Origin: Collybiopsis luxurians FD-317 M1
Taxonomy: Eukaryota; Basidiomycota; Agaricomycetes; Agaricales; Omphalotaceae
Length of the DNA stretch: 64,000 nucleotides
Direction of reading: 5' to 3'
NCBI GenBank assembly: GCA_000827265.1
Contig: KN834759.1
Span: 849,666-913,665, forward strand
In this document: positions 1 through 12,800 of the stretch, piece by piece
Numbering within the stretch: the first letter of the stretch is position 1
How the letters are laid out: every line of letters starts with the position of its first letter
Made by a program: the position numbers and the translations under genes
Notes under the pieces: model-generated
Database searches by the model: none
Seen by the model: the letters and a program-made list of their open reading frames with translations, nothing else
What the model was told of the DNA's origin: nothing

Positions 1-143
1 TTGTGTGGCAACCCATGACTAGTGAGTGGTATGGCACGTCGCAATTAAATCGAATGAAATGTGACAGAATGCGCATAGAGAGGCTAACAAGCCTTTGTAA
101 CAAAGAAACTCACATCAGTATATATCTGAAAAACCATATAATA

Positions 144-2481
144 TCAGGATTCCTCCGTCCTCTTCTGACAAGTCAATCTGTGATTTTTTATCAAAACTGA
201 TGCACGTTCTGCCACGGCATACACAGATGCTTGAGGATGAGCTGCTGGGATGAAAGGCTAAGCAGAACAACAGGGCCACGGTTAGTTTTTGGCTAATACT
301 TTGCATGGAGGACCCACCAGGACACTGGCGTCAACAATGCGAAGTCCCTGGATGCCCTTGACAGTCAAATCCGGGTTGACCACGCCATTGATGCTATTAA
401 AAGGAGCCATCCTTGCCGTACTGTAAGGGTGCCATATTGTCGAAGCTTCACTTTGGATGTAAGCATTAAGCTCCTCATCCGTTTGTGCTTCAGCAAAGGG
501 GCCAAATTCTGAAATGATGTAATCACTCCAGGCTTGAGCAGATACAAAACGCCGAGCAGCTTTAACAGCTTCGCGCATAATGGCCAGATCAAGGTTCGAG
601 CTGAGAAGACCCGGGTCGATAATGGGGTTGTCAAACGGATCTGTTGAGGCGAGTGTGATCGTGCCCCCTAAATTGAAGAATGTTTTTGTTTCAGAAAATG
701 TGCAGCTTAAATATGTATAGGATAGAGAATAAGTGCGTACGAGATGACGGTGTCACAACAGCGGTGACAATTGTCAAAAGGCGTCCTGTCGCTGGAAATG
801 GCAGAGGACTAACAGCAAATCCATCCTGTGTTAACAGCATAAAAAAAACCAAGTGAGAACCCTGTCTGTCAATGTCATCATAAGAAAAATTTACAATGAG
901 GATCATCTCAAAGTGAGGAGAGTTTGGACCAGAAGATGGATCTGGGTTAGAGGAATTGAAAATACTCGCGTTAGCAGGTACACGGAACCACCCAAGCTGT
1001 GTGGCAGGCTCATTGGAAAACGGGCCATTACGAGTGTCCTCCCACTGTGCAAGATCGGCTGCGGCCAAGGTTGCATTGCGCTGAATATCATCAAGTGTTG
1101 GTACACTAGAATTGACAGTCCACAAGTTGGCCACGAGGGGATGGTCCTGCAAATTTTGTCCTACGTCGGGAAGATCAACCAGGACTTTGATCCCAAGTGA
1201 TTCAAGATTAGACTTGTTCCCTATTCCAGATAACATCAAGAGCTGTGGTGTGGAAACAGCTCCGGCAGACAGAATGACTTCATCTGTTGCTGTCAGAGTG
1301 TAAGTTTTTCCAGGGGAACCAGAGGATAAAGAGTTTGTGCTGCTCGTAAACTGAACTCCTTTTACAATTGGAATGCCACCCTCCAGTCCCGTCTGGAACA
1401 ATTTTACAACTTGAGTGTTGATGAGAACATCCAAGTTTGGTCTTATTGCTAAGGCAGGATGAATATATGCCCGCGCGGAGCTGTCACGAGAACCATTTGC
1501 AATGGTGTTCTGGACAAACCCTGTTTGGGTAAAACAAGTTTGATTCTGATCAAGTGTGAGGATCCAATGAACTCACCCATTCCTATAGGATTCCCCGAGT
1601 TCATATCTAGTACAAAAGGAAATTCACTGAGCTCCTCAGTGGTAGAAAGAAACAATGAATCCAGAGGCGTTCTAGTACCGAGACTAATTTGGAGTGGACC
1701 ATTAAAACCATGGACTGAAGGATCAAATTGACCCGTCGTATTATGATGATCGGCAGGAGCAGTCACACTTTCAGCCTACAAGGTTGACAATGAGCAGAGT
1801 GGATAAATGGTGGAGAAGGTTGGAGGTCTCACTTTCTTCCAAAATGGTACCAGGGAGTTCCACGACCAGCCATCATCCTCGGTGACGCTCGCGATTCGGT
1901 TGTAATCAGACATTGACCCTCTGGTCCATGCCATAAAATCTTATTGAGCAAGTCCCTTCCATCACCTTGATTACTAAAACAATGAAATTGACAACGCACT
2001 GATTGACGAAGATCCTCCCAAAAGCCTGCCGCGTGGATAAGGGACTGATCGATTGTTCAAACCAACTTGTGGAACCGTGGTGAAGTTCCAATCTAGATTG
2101 GTATTCGGGGAAAGATTAGGGCACAGCAGCGGGACTTCGACTGTTTCGAGGCCTTCGTCACTGTTTCTGCATCAATCAACATGAAATTTCCAGCATAACA
2201 GATGCCTGTACCTAGGTCCCGCTTCAACAAGAAGTACACGCACGCTGGGATCTTCTCCCAAGCGGCTCGCTACAACTCCTCCACCAACACCGGCTGAGCG
2301 GTTGTCGAACACAGGATGGTCCCAATAAATTAACAAAAGGTGCGGAATGCAAAACATTACAAAACTGACCCCCGATTACAATATATTGGTATGTGTTGTT
2401 GGGAAGTTGTTCAGGACTGGTGTAAAGTGCTCCATAAACAAGTCTTGTTACTGCCAGGAAGCAGAACACAAAAAGAAGCAT
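144..2481 (-). CDS. Aryl-alcohol-oxidase-like GMC oxidoreductase (AA3_2 type)
   Basis: A secreted FAD enzyme of the GMC family, probably oxidising aromatic or aliphatic alcohols and releasing H2O2 outside the cell. The ATG at 2481 opens a hydrophobic signal peptide (LLFVFCFLAVTRLVYG). YIVIG then joins across an intron to AGVGGGVVASRLGEDPSVRV, giving the GxGxxG dinucleotide motif. Next come PYPRGRLLGGSSSI, TRGSMSDYNRIASVTEDDGW, the GMC signature GAVSTPQLLMLSGIG (about 1275-1231) and QNLQDHP. The catalytic His lies in STIWHPYSTARM near 440. A last short intron (donor inside GTGGGT near 322) leads to PFIPAAHPQASVYAVAERA, which carries the second active-site His. The stop TGA is at 144-146. At least seven introns are needed and I saw no disabling lesion. 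Family membership is secure. The aryl-alcohol preference is inferred from overall resemblance, and glucose-oxidase-like or pyranose-dehydrogenase-like relatives cannot be excluded. Confidence 0.88.
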
Positions 2482-5228
2482 TTCGATGATGGTGGAAAAA
2501 AGGTAGAAGAGGTCAAGCCTGAGGTTTCACCACGAGGTACCGGTATTTGAAGGACTCACCAGATTGAACCTTGATTTTCACAGTATCGTATCTCTCATGA
2601 CCAGGTTCGTTGTTAGGAACCGTTGCTGCCGCTGGCAGATTGCTTTAAATAAGTTGATTGATATAGAGATCAACGTGTAAGAACTTTGAACTACATTCAC
2701 ACCGGCACCCAAAAAAAGAAAAAATTCTGCTCGGAGCAATGTAGAATCATCGTAATTCATTTGTGTTGACAATATAAGCATGCATATGGAATTCGAAAGC
2801 CTTACCAGATGGGGGTTATTCAGTAACGTTCAAAATTACCCAGTTCGTGTTGCCATCCAGGAACCGAAAACACGATTGGATGTATATATCTATAAGCTTG
2901 AGAATGGTCAAGCGAACTACACCTGCCAAAGTTAAGTGATAATTTAGGCCTTACATCTCCATAGTGTCGGAGAATACACTATACCATTCAAGGCAATGGA
3001 TCAGTCACATGTAGCCGCCCTGCCAAATGTTTCGATTTTTAGAACCAGGTCGCGAGCTGCGAGCGGAAAGCTTGTCAAGGTTCTACTAGCGTACGCCCCC
3101 GTAACCGTATTCGCATGGCAGATGGAACGTAATAGGAGTCGGTCAGGTACCTGTATCCAATCTTCGAAGCTCGAAGGCTTGTGTTTTTCATGTATCCGAT
3201 CGTTCGTATCGGTATCACATGTCTACGAGACAGTCCTACTACGCCGCCACGGCCGAATGCGCAGTGAAAAGGAAGGCGGCTGTTTACGTGTGGAAAGGCA
3301 GTCGTCACAATTGATTTCCACACATTGAAAAGATGCAAAAATCCGCTAGGCAGATTTTTGACTGATGTGCAACTTTTCAGTCAGTTTCGGTCGAGCTGAA
3401 ACTCTTCGACTTAGAAGGTATGCATACCTACAAGTACCGATAATAGATATTTCGCAGTAGCTCATACATGTACCGAATTATTTTCAATTCTGTTTTCAAT
3501 ACAGTACAAGTCATGTATTCCTAGTCAAAATTTTAACCCACTAGCTCGTAACATGATATTCATAAAACAAGCAAATTGAAACACGGAACGATTCAAATTC
3601 CATTTGTATAGTCAGCACCACTACTCTCGACAATGCGGAGAGCCTAGATGTCGAAGGGACAGGCAGCCCAACGTAAAGGAATCTGAGAGTCATAACCCTT
3701 AAGCAATGCAATGTGTGGCAGGAGGATGAGGGAGGAAGGGCAACCATAGCAGCAGCAGCTACCAGGGGCAGAGAAGAGGAATAAGAAGGCAAAAGAAGGG
3801 AAGAACCGCTGCAGTTGTGACTTCAAGTTGACATCGGTGTAGACGTAGCTATCAAATTCAAAGCTCCAGTTCATAGTGATCAGATCTTGTGACTTTTGTA
3901 CGTCGCTTTCGCTTCGTTTCCCGATCTAGTTAGTCAGACCCTGTCTCTTACTTAGGCGACAAGCGGTCAAACGGTCGCCTGCATCGTTGAGTTGAATAGT
4001 ATCAAGTAGCAAGTATTTTTTGGACTTGTACACATAGAAATTCTGTATTCAAAGATTCTGTCTCGATTATCCTGGGGATGCCGAGTATTCTTGCCGGTAT
4101 GAACATTTCTCACTCAGGCACGGAGAAAGAAGTACAACGGTTAGCATCTCGGTATCAGCTATGCAAGAACAGGAACTAACTGCGACATACCCAAACACTT
4201 CACAGCATCCATACTCTATTCCTGCACCTGTTTTGTCTCCCGCTCAGCTAGATAGTCTTACAAACAAGAACCAGGCCAGGCGCAAGAACCATGGGAAGGT
4301 CATTTCCGGGCCGCACAAAGTAGAAAAGACCTAGTCATTCTAGATTCGCTTGCTCTGCAGGTCGATGTACCACACGGCGAATGATGCCCACGATGTTGCC
4401 CTTATAAATGAAGTTCCAAACTCACGGTCCCTCTGTCAAGTCAGCTCTTCGTCGGTTCCTGTGGCACGACATGGGTAATATGCCTTCGAGAGGAACGATA
4501 ACGTGTCAGTAGCGTTACAAGTTATCCCTCCTGGTGCGCGTTTAACCCATTTCCATTCGATGCTCAGGGCTCAAATTTGGAGTCGGCAAATCAAAATTAA
4601 TCAGAATGAAAGTGGTCGAATGATTCACCGAAACGTACGCTTCTAAGGACGGGGGGAACAAAAGAGTTGGAGAGCCTGGCGAAGGTTGTTCCCCGCAGTG
4701 ATTACCAAAGTCTACAGATGTGAGTGAGAGCCATCTTGAAGGCACCTTTATGGGATAAAATTCGCACCAGTATGTCCTGAACTTCAAAGGCTTAAACGCA
4801 CATAGCGAAGATGATCTTCAAACATAACTATAGTGATGCCTCTCGTTCAAATTGAAGAGCTTTTGAATGACGTTGTCTCGAACAATTTGACAAAGAGGTT
4901 TGATCTCATCCCAATAGACTTTTGTGAGGTCATAATGCAATAGATCCTCATAATTTGGAGAGTACTTTGAATGATTCAGCTGTGCCAAGTGTCAGTGAAC
5001 ATTGAACGACCTCAGTTAGATTTGCTCTCACTGGCGTAATGTGACGCATTCGGTGGCACAGAAACAACAAGGACAGTCCATTTTCATGTTTTCCTTTATA
5101 TTGAAATTGCTGATGAACCTAATACATAGGTTCTTGGCAGCCCAAGTAGGCTGAGGCATAGAAGGAAAAAAATTAAGGCTACACTGGCTGGATTCCTCAA
5201 CTTAGGTACTCACTTTCCTTCGGAAAAG
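2482..5228. other. Gene-free stretch upstream of the GMC oxidase gene
   Basis: Only short unrelated open frames (about 110 codons or less) on both strands, without splice-linked continuity or recognisable motifs. The first few hundred bases should contain the promoter of the oxidase gene. No repeat structure was noticed. Confidence 0.5.
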
Positions 5229-5845
5229 TTACACCCAGCCTTCTTTTCCGTCAATGGTTGCTTGAAGAGCGTGTTCCCAATATCGAGCTGCCGGCTTTGC
5301 TGTTCCGGAGGAATACCCGAAGTGATCACAGGTCCAGAAACCCCACAGTTCGACATCAGGCTCGTTCGCCAGCTCTTGCTTTCCGCTCGGCTGATCAAAA
5401 TCGTCCAAGTCAATAATTGATAGCGGCCCCCAATCAACGATTAACTCGTTACGGGGTGTTCTGTCCAGTGTATATGGCTGGACGAGGGTTGCTGTTGACG
5501 AAAGTAGGGATGGATACCAGGGGATTTTTGACGAAGGTGGAGATGGATACTAGATGGATTACGCAAAGAGGGCGTTACAGGAGCCTTAGAAGCGCAGCGG
5601 TGTGAGAAAGACGCCATCACATTTCTGTGGCATCGTTGAAACGTAGTACCGAACAGTAAAGCTTGTGACCATTCTACATGAGAGATATAGACGTGACCGG
5701 AGGAGTTTTGCGGCATTCTGAAAGGAATGAAGTTATGTATTCCCGCCTCGTTGAATCCTACGCAGTACAACGTTGGATCGAATTGCGCCACTGAAACGAA
5801 CCAGAGAACCGGTCATTCCTGATATGCTAAAGATATCCCGCCGTA
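5229..5845 (-). CDS. Weak candidate hypothetical gene
   Basis: Not recognised. An exon opens after a good acceptor (CGTTTCAG, next base 5791) and reads VAQFDPTLYCVGFNEAGIHN, then FIPFRMPQNSSGHVYISHVE. Downstream, a separate frame reads NELIVDWGPLSIIDLDDFDQ, then EPDVELWGFWTCDHFGYSSG and ends with stop TAA at 5229-5231. Both stretches look protein-like, but I could not find splice sites joining them unambiguously. The linker at about 5490-5560 contains an imperfect 23-bp direct repeat that is open in more than one frame. No start codon is secure: the upstream frame meets a stop just before the GTACGG donor near 5843. It may be a real small gene, a decayed one, or chance. Confidence 0.3.
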
Positions 5846-6329
5846 CCTTCAATCTCAGGACTTTAAGTTTGGAGGCTATGACCAGCGAAATTTATGATTG
5901 CCAAGAGACAAGAGCGAACATGAAGCTTTTCGGCCGTAGCAACGAAAAAGTCAAAGGCAAAGAGGCGGGCGTCGGTGGCGTGAGTAAAGCGGCCCGCACA
6001 AAAAACGAAGTCGCTCTTTTCTTTCAGCCGAATGCAACCCAACTTTATCTGGTGCCCCAGGACTGAGCGCTGAGCGTTAGCCACGGCGTGCTTTTACTAT
6101 CTCTACGGCTTTTTGTACTCCGTATCGACATTGTTTATCAAGAGTGACGTGAAGAGTCTTTCCCTGAGATTACTCTATAATCCGTACTTGTCTGCCGTTT
6201 TTGACCCAGTTTGCTGTGTTAGAGCAGCTTAAAACCATCAGGGACTATTAACGACGAGAATTCGTACGTACCTTCCCTTACTCCTTTTTCTTAATGCGTA
6301 CTGGATACTGATGCGGATACTATGAATCA

Positions 6330-7400
6330 GCACTCGGTGTGGCGGAAGCGAGCTGCTGTAGCCGCCGCCACTATCCCGGAGTCATCTATCAGTATTACTT
6401 AGCATTTCGGTCCAAACCAGAAGAGATAGTATTACGAGTAGGGTTGTTCCTGTTCGATCAAGTTGGAGGCTTCTCGGCTTTGGAGTTTCGTTTGGTGAGA
6501 ATCACTTTCGGCTGGTATTTTTTATATTTTTACACTTTTTCCCGTATTTCTTCAGGAAGTACCAGCAATCCTCTTGGGTCTCATGACCTTCTTCATCCTC
6601 CTGACTTTCTCAAACCGCCAAATTCCTAACCGAAGGCGAATGAACGACCCGTCATCCAAAGACTATCCCAAGACCTCCCTCCAAAAAAATCCCAAACATG
6701 GGACATACGGCAGGCTATCGAGCTCCTCTTAGACCCAATGTTCTGGACGTTCTCTGCGGCGTAAGTTTGTCATGCGATAGGGGATTCGGGTTATCGTCTA
6801 TTCTTCCTATCAACTCCACATGTATGTTAACGTTGGCCATGGGACGTTTTTCTTATGATCCTAGTTTCCCGTCACTTCCTATATATTAGCTTCATACCCA
6901 ACGCGCTGAGTAACGTCTTCTCGATGCCTCCCTCGCGTGGAACATTTATCCCTGGGATGCTTGGTCCAAATGAAAAACTTGAATCCTTCCCGAGTCGCTG
7001 AGTATAGGCTGTGAGTCCTGGACTTTTCCTTAGCTGATCCACCGAGGATCTTGCCATGTCATGGATCTCATAACGAAACCACATGCCATATCTCCATCTC
7101 AGTGGAAGTAGTCGGCATTATATACTACACACTCCTCCTCACCGTCGAGGTACGTACAAAATGTGTCATTATTAAGATTATCAAGTACTTACGCCTCAAC
7201 GTAACCCTCGTATATCCAACCATACCTCTCCCTCTTCATTCTCAACCGCGACCGCTGGATTCATTACCCCAACCTCTAGCCCCACTGCGGCCGCATGGCA
7301 TCGCGATTAGGATCACCAATGCGTTGGCACAATTTTCGGGTATTAGGTGTAATTATATGAGTTTTCAACTATCTCGAGTCTCAAACGGACTCTGTGTCAA
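6330..7400 (+). pseudogene. Decayed MFS transporter (allantoate-permease/DAL5-like)
   Basis: Fragments in different frames match, in order, a fungal major facilitator transporter of the anion:cation symporter type. They are LGVAEA then PGVIYQYYLAF and KPEEIVLRVGLFL (about 6335-6460), EVPAILLGLMTFFIL after a clean intron (6497-6555), a frame-shifted QTAKFLTEGE, then RPVIQRLSQDLPPKKSQTWD and IRQAIELLLDPMFWTFSAA ending at a GTAAGT donor (6760), GLSSILP near 6795, and further pieces near 7110-7150 and 7290-7340 (HGIAIRITNALAQFSG). Two apparent single-C losses lie in CTCCTGACTTTCTCAAACC, and about four extra bases precede the RPVIQ segment. The 5' part is missing. With several frameshifts in 200 bp it cannot encode a transporter. 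Confidence 0.7.
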
Positions 7401-7943
7401 TCTAGAAAATAGGGGACCTCTCACAGACCAACAGACTATAGGGTATTGTTCCTAACTTGTGTTGAACCTCTTTCCGGGGCAGTCGTGTTTCTCGCCATGT
7501 TTGAGTTTCTTAATGGGCGAGCTCTGGACTCCAAGAAAGGAAGATGAGCATAATCCGGATCCGCACTCAGACACGAGCGTACGCTCAGAGGAGGGAAGGG
7601 GATGTGGAAGTTTTCTCATTCTCGAGTTTTGATGAGGAAACCTCAAGGTAAAAACCCAAAGTATTTGAAAAAATCAACACATGTGTCTACAATGGAGAGG
7701 ATAGGCAGTCATGAACAGTGAGAAGTAAGTAATGTTCAACAAATAAAAGGTGAAAGTTCGTTTCCAATCGATCCAGGGACAGCAGCTTGGCAACAATTGC
7801 AAGCATAGTTTGGTATGCGCCACAGTCCAGATGATGATCAGCACAGGAGTGGAGGCTTGGTGTTCAGAGAGTACCAAAGCTGCGGACGGTGATTGTGTTC
7901 CAGCGTGCGAATGCATAGAGCCGAAAAGATTTAGAGGGAAGTG
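7401..7943. other. Short stretch without a supported gene
   Basis: Small overlapping open frames only; nothing recognised. The low-coordinate end may hold the extreme 3' remains of the transporter pseudogene. Confidence 0.45.
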
Positions 7944-8579
7944 TTACTCTTCCAGGCCCTCGGGTATTACTTTCAAGTCGGAAAGCCTTCGATGATGTAA
8001 CGGTCTGGTGGGACTGCGCTGAGACGTCTTTGAGCCGCAGTAGGAAGTCGTCGTCGTATGGTACTGCGGCAAAGGCGTCGAATAAAAGATACATGGCTCC
8101 TTTTCTTCCTCATCTTCAGGCTCTGTAATAGAGGGAAGATTCAACGAGTCTTTGAGCATGAGCTCATCCGTTACGCCCTTTCGCGGTAAAGCTTCAGGAC
8201 AAGGCTGAAGGCTAGTGTTCCTTTTATGATGACCCTTGGTACTTAGTTTTGCTTTCTGAGCAAAGACCTCAGTCGTCACGGCTATCATGAAAGTACTCAG
8301 TTGAACCTACACTCGAACCCACTTTTAAACTCGTTTTTCTTCCTCCCTTAGATTCTACTTCGGTACAAAACCAATACCAACGCGTCGCTGTGCGGGTGTT
8401 TTGAAAAAGGCTTGCTGGCGGGGAGAAGTCCTGAAAGAGGACGGAGTTAGGAAAGTCAGAGTGGTGTATAAGAGGTCTGAAAGGGAGGGTATGAAGGCGG
8501 ATGGTTGCTGGTAAAATGCTTTTGTAGTAGAAGCTAAAGATGAAGCTAAGAGATCACAGGCAGGAGAGAAAGCGAACAT
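7944..8579 (-). CDS. Hypothetical protein, two exons
   Basis: Not recognised. The support is structural. An exon from about 8579 (M-F-A-F-S-P) reads to a donor at 8366 (GTACCG). A 60-nt intron (8307-8366) ends in TAG, and the frame resumes exactly into VQLSTFMIAVTTEVFAQKAK, ending at stop 7944-7946 after DLKVIPEGLEE. The product would be about 190 residues, basic and Ser/Thr/Pro-rich, with an acidic patch (EPEDEEEKE) near the middle. The frame is open further upstream to an ATG at 8684, but a TATA-like box lies there, so the inner ATG is preferred. Spliced frame continuity could arise by chance one time in three, so confidence is moderate. Confidence 0.45.
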
Positions 8580-8668
8580 GCTGGATTGAGATTTGTAAAA
8601 TTGACTGTGGCCGTCGTTGTACCTTCCAGAGAGAGGTAGCGACGGAGACAAAGAAAATAACCGCCATT

Positions 8669-8678
8669 CCTTTTTATA
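8669..8678 (-). promoter_or_regulatory. Possible TATA box (TATAAAAAGG)
   Basis: On the minus strand TATAAAAAGG lies about 90 bp before the ATG at 8579 of the two-exon hypothetical gene, a plausible core-promoter distance. It depends on that gene being real. Confidence 0.3.
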
Positions 8679-8684
8679 CGCCAT

Positions 8685-9864
8685 TATAAAGAATAAACAT
8701 GCTTTGAGACGCCCGACGCATATATTTACTAGCAGACGCGTTCTTTCCGAAATGAGTCAGCCAACTTACCAGCTTTGTGTCGGTAAAGGTAAGGACTATT
8801 GAAATTAGAGTAAATTGCATTCCGCCCAGCAGGTAATATGGGGAACTTCACGATCTACCACACTTAATGCTTGTTTGGATTGATTTTGTCTATGCTGTGA
8901 AGGAGGAACCACCCACTGGCAGTACCTGAAAGAGAGGTTTGCAGGGGACTTGTCCAGCATTCCATGGGAAAGATGTAGAGTACCCTCCAAACAAGCATAA
9001 GGCTCAAAATTCTCATGGTGTGGGCACTTCTGCACCCTTCTGCAATTCAACCTATGTCCAGCATAATTGCGAGTGTCTCCGGATATCAGATTTTGGATTC
9101 TGGATTGGGATTGAAATATTAATGGTCGACCGAGCGAGCTGGTATCTCTGAATATCAGACTTTGAATATTACTTGGGGGTCCAGGTATTCAGGAAACTAT
9201 TTTTATAAGCAAACATTTCTCCCACTTGCCACATTCCAGCTGGCGACATATACTTCGGCCTCATTCCGCGCCATTGTTTGGTTATTAACATGTACAATTA
9301 TTTTCTCTCACCACGCCCGAAAACCAGTGCCAAAACTGCCAATCAGTCCCAGTAATAAATGCTTTGGCGCAAGCAAGGCCATCTATACTACAGAAGCTGT
9401 TCAGGTGACAGGTATGGGACCCGACAACATGTATAGGTGCCTCGAGGTTGTTATATATTGAATGTATAAATATGTCTCCCTCATGACTGAAAACAGTGTG
9501 AAACTGATGGGAAAACAAGGAAATTGTGATCGCCAGCTACAGCCTTAGCTCTGATATAAGAGTCAAAGGTCACCCAAAGCCTTTAAGGCACCCCGCAAGG
9601 CACCCTTCCCCTAGTGCGCGCAAGTATCCAGACTGCTAAAAGCCTGTGAGCTTGTCATGATTCTCATAACATATACCAATGAATCTTACATTTCATATGT
9701 TTCAAATATTGGTGTACACTTAACTTAACTGTATATAGGACTCTTGAAAAGACAAGACGGAACAATCATCCCTGTGTGTGTCACTTGAGAAATTCTCAAG
9801 ATGCATGGAGATAATGACATGAAACAACCCTCAACAGATGTTCGCTCATGCGCAGAAATTTTCA
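8685..9864. other. AT-rich stretch before the NB-ARC/TPR pseudogene
   Basis: No supported gene. Repeats of the type GAATATCAGA / GATATCAGA occur around 9080-9180. The composition changes towards the AT-rich character of the following pseudogene. Confidence 0.4.
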
Positions 9865-12800
9865 ATAGATGGAAACCCAACTTTTATTGTTGCAGATACC
9901 ATAACATATACCAAAAATGAAGATCTGCAGATGCAAGTACAAACTCGGTCAAATGTTCCCCCAGGTCCTGTTCAAAGCATCTGAAAAGCTGTCTCTAGTG
10001 CTGATACGGCATAATCATTTCAGGGTATCAGAATGGAATGAGTCATTGCCCCACATCTACTGCATTTTTCACAGGAAGAAAAAAAATCCTAGGCATCATG
10101 GAAGACTACTTCATCAATGCTCCAATGTCTGCGGAGATCAACCAAAGGAAAATATTTCTGCTTTATGGACTAGGTGGTGCTGGAAAAACTCAATGTGCTC
10201 TAGAGTTCATCAGGCAGTTTGGGACAAAGTATATCTTTCTAGGCTCTTCTACTTCAGCTCATGCATTGTAATTTTCAGATTTACAAAACTTTTCTTCATT
10301 ATTTGTACCTCTGAAGATCTGATTAAAGCAAGTTACTATGACATCGCCAGAATTGAAGGGATGGCCAACATTACCTGGAAATCTGGCTTGGAATGGTTAC
10401 ATACTCATAAAGAAGAGTGGATAATTCTGCTAGACAATGCAGATAATCCCAATCTGCCTTGGTCTCAGTTTTTGCCATTGAGCAGCCATGGAAATATAAT
10501 TCTTACATCCAGAAATCCAGGTTTGACTCAGCTCACAGAACACTTCCATGAAGTTATAAATATGGAACCTGATGAGGCAACTCAGCTTCTTATTAGACAT
10601 GCAATCAAACAATTCCCATCTCAAGAGGATGAGAACATGGCTGCAATCATTGCTAAAGAACTTTATTATTTTGCATTGGCAATTGTTCAAGCTGGATCTT
10701 ATATATATACACAGAAGTGTCTTCACACCTACTTGGATAGGTTGAAATGTCAAAAGAAACAATTATTAAAGAGGAATGTCTCCCAATTGCTGGACAGCTA
10801 TAGGTTCACAGTTTATACAACATGGGACCTAAGCTGGCTGGAACTTGATGAAGCCAGCAAGAAATTTTTGATGCTGTGTTCACATTACATTATGAGAATA
10901 TTCCAAGAGTACTATTCCAATGGGCTGTTCAATGTATTGATAATGTCTACGAACCGCTTGGCCAATCGCAGGCTATTGTCAAAGCCAAGGAACTTCTTTC
11001 CGAGTTAGGATTGCATAAGTGGGATGATCTTAGATTCGATGAAATAATCACACAAGTCAGCTCATATTCGCTGCTTCAAGCTCATGAAGAGGATAATTAC
11101 TCAATTCATCCTTTGGTACACCAATGGATCAAGGATAATTTTGGGCCTGAAATGAACACTGGGATATTATGGGCTCAAGGCATTATTACTGCATCAATTC
11201 AAGATTTGACAGAAAATGACATTGCATTGGCTCAAAAAATATCACTTCAGTGTCTCATCGGGAATATTTTTTCTAATAGTGAGTTCTCTGTAAAATTAGC
11301 AGCGGGAAAGCTATGGTATAAGATTGGCCATTATCAAAGAGCGCTTGAGTTGAGAGAGCCTATTGTCAGGTATTGGTGTGTTTAATAAAAACTACCTGGG
11401 TTCAGTTAGGCAGGTGTGTTAGATGCAGTTTCATAAAGACACAAGGCACTAACTAGGACTGTGAGTTCATTTGGCCTTTAAAGTAATCGGTGGGTGTAAT
11501 TTGGTACTGGTAAACTGTAGACTGGTCGGTACTGGTATTTGGTGACAGTAACTTGACTTGATGGACTTTCTTTAATATATAACTTTCAGTAACTGGTAAA
11601 CGTGAGCCTGAAACAACTAACTGCACTGGGACTAGCTTGCTTAGACTGTAATAAACTTGACAGTGTAAAATGGTAGCTCAAACTACTAGCCTCTCGGTGG
11701 GTCTAGCTAGCTTAAACAATAGAACTTGACTTGGACTTTGACTTTAGAACTTAAATCTAACCAACTTGTACAACTGGATTCACTGATACAGCTTGCACAA
11801 AGCTCTTAGAAAGTAAGTGTAAGGTAAAAACTTTATTTAGAGTGGTACGTAAAGTGTGGGGGGGAAGGAGTTCTTTTTAAGGCTAAAAATCCCCAAGTAT
11901 TTATATTACAAAATTATATTACTTCCTATTTAAGCAATTTGACTCATAACAACTCCAATTGACTCTAGTTAAAATTTTCAAAAGCTTCATTAGCCTTTTA
12001 TAGTATTCATGACTCATTTTGAGTCAAGTTAATTCAATTAGAGTCATTCTGACTAATTTAAATATAACCTGAGTTCTATGAGTAAGCAGAATAGTCTTAA
12101 TTCTCCTACCTTATCTTATCAGAGAGCTCTCTAGAGATTTTTACTCTCTGAAAATATTTCTAATAATTATTTAAATATTTACCGGTAATTTCTTGAAACA
12201 GGAATGGCTCCTGACACTATGCTGGAAGAAATGAAGCAAATGTTGGGTGCAGAGTATTTAAATACACTTCTTTACATGCATGATTTTGGAGTGACATACA
12301 ATAAGCTGGGAAAATATAGCAAAGCATTAGAAGTTTTGAAGGCTGTAGTTGATATTTCTCAGAGAGTGCTAGGAGCTGATCATAATGATACATTATCATG
12401 CATGGAAAGTTTAGCACTAACTTATGGTTACTTGGGCAGATACAATGAGGCACAGGACATGCTGGAAGCTTTGGTTAACATTTCAAAGAGAATCCAAGGA
12501 GGAAATCACCCAGTTACATTGGCTAGAGTTGCAAGATTAGGAGAAATATATGCCAACTTAGGCAGGTTTCAGGAGGCTTTAAAAATGTTGCTTCCTTTGA
12601 TAAATATCTCTTACAGGAGAGTCGAAGAGCTAGAAAGTCCTACTGCATTAACTACATTGGAGAGTCTAGCAATAGCACACACCAGACTTGGCAAATACAG
12701 TGAATCGTTGCAGCTATGGGGGTCATTAGCTGCTATTTCCACGAGACTTCAAGGAGCTGAACACCCGGACACATTAGTTAGGATCAATGGGTTAGCAATT

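Noticed and set aside
2996..3328. 110-codon plus-strand frame with an 87-codon frame opposite
   Set aside because: No homology-like features; typical of chance open frames.
9917..11008. A 363-codon plus-strand frame over the NB-ARC pseudogene
   Set aside because: Its first part is an out-of-frame shadow of the P-loop exon and of the first exon; only the part after about 10280 is the true frame, reached by an intron.
11371..12202. The interruption as a long intron
   Set aside because: GT/AG bases exist at the edges, but splicing leads directly to TGA and the length is far above the 46-60 nt typical here.
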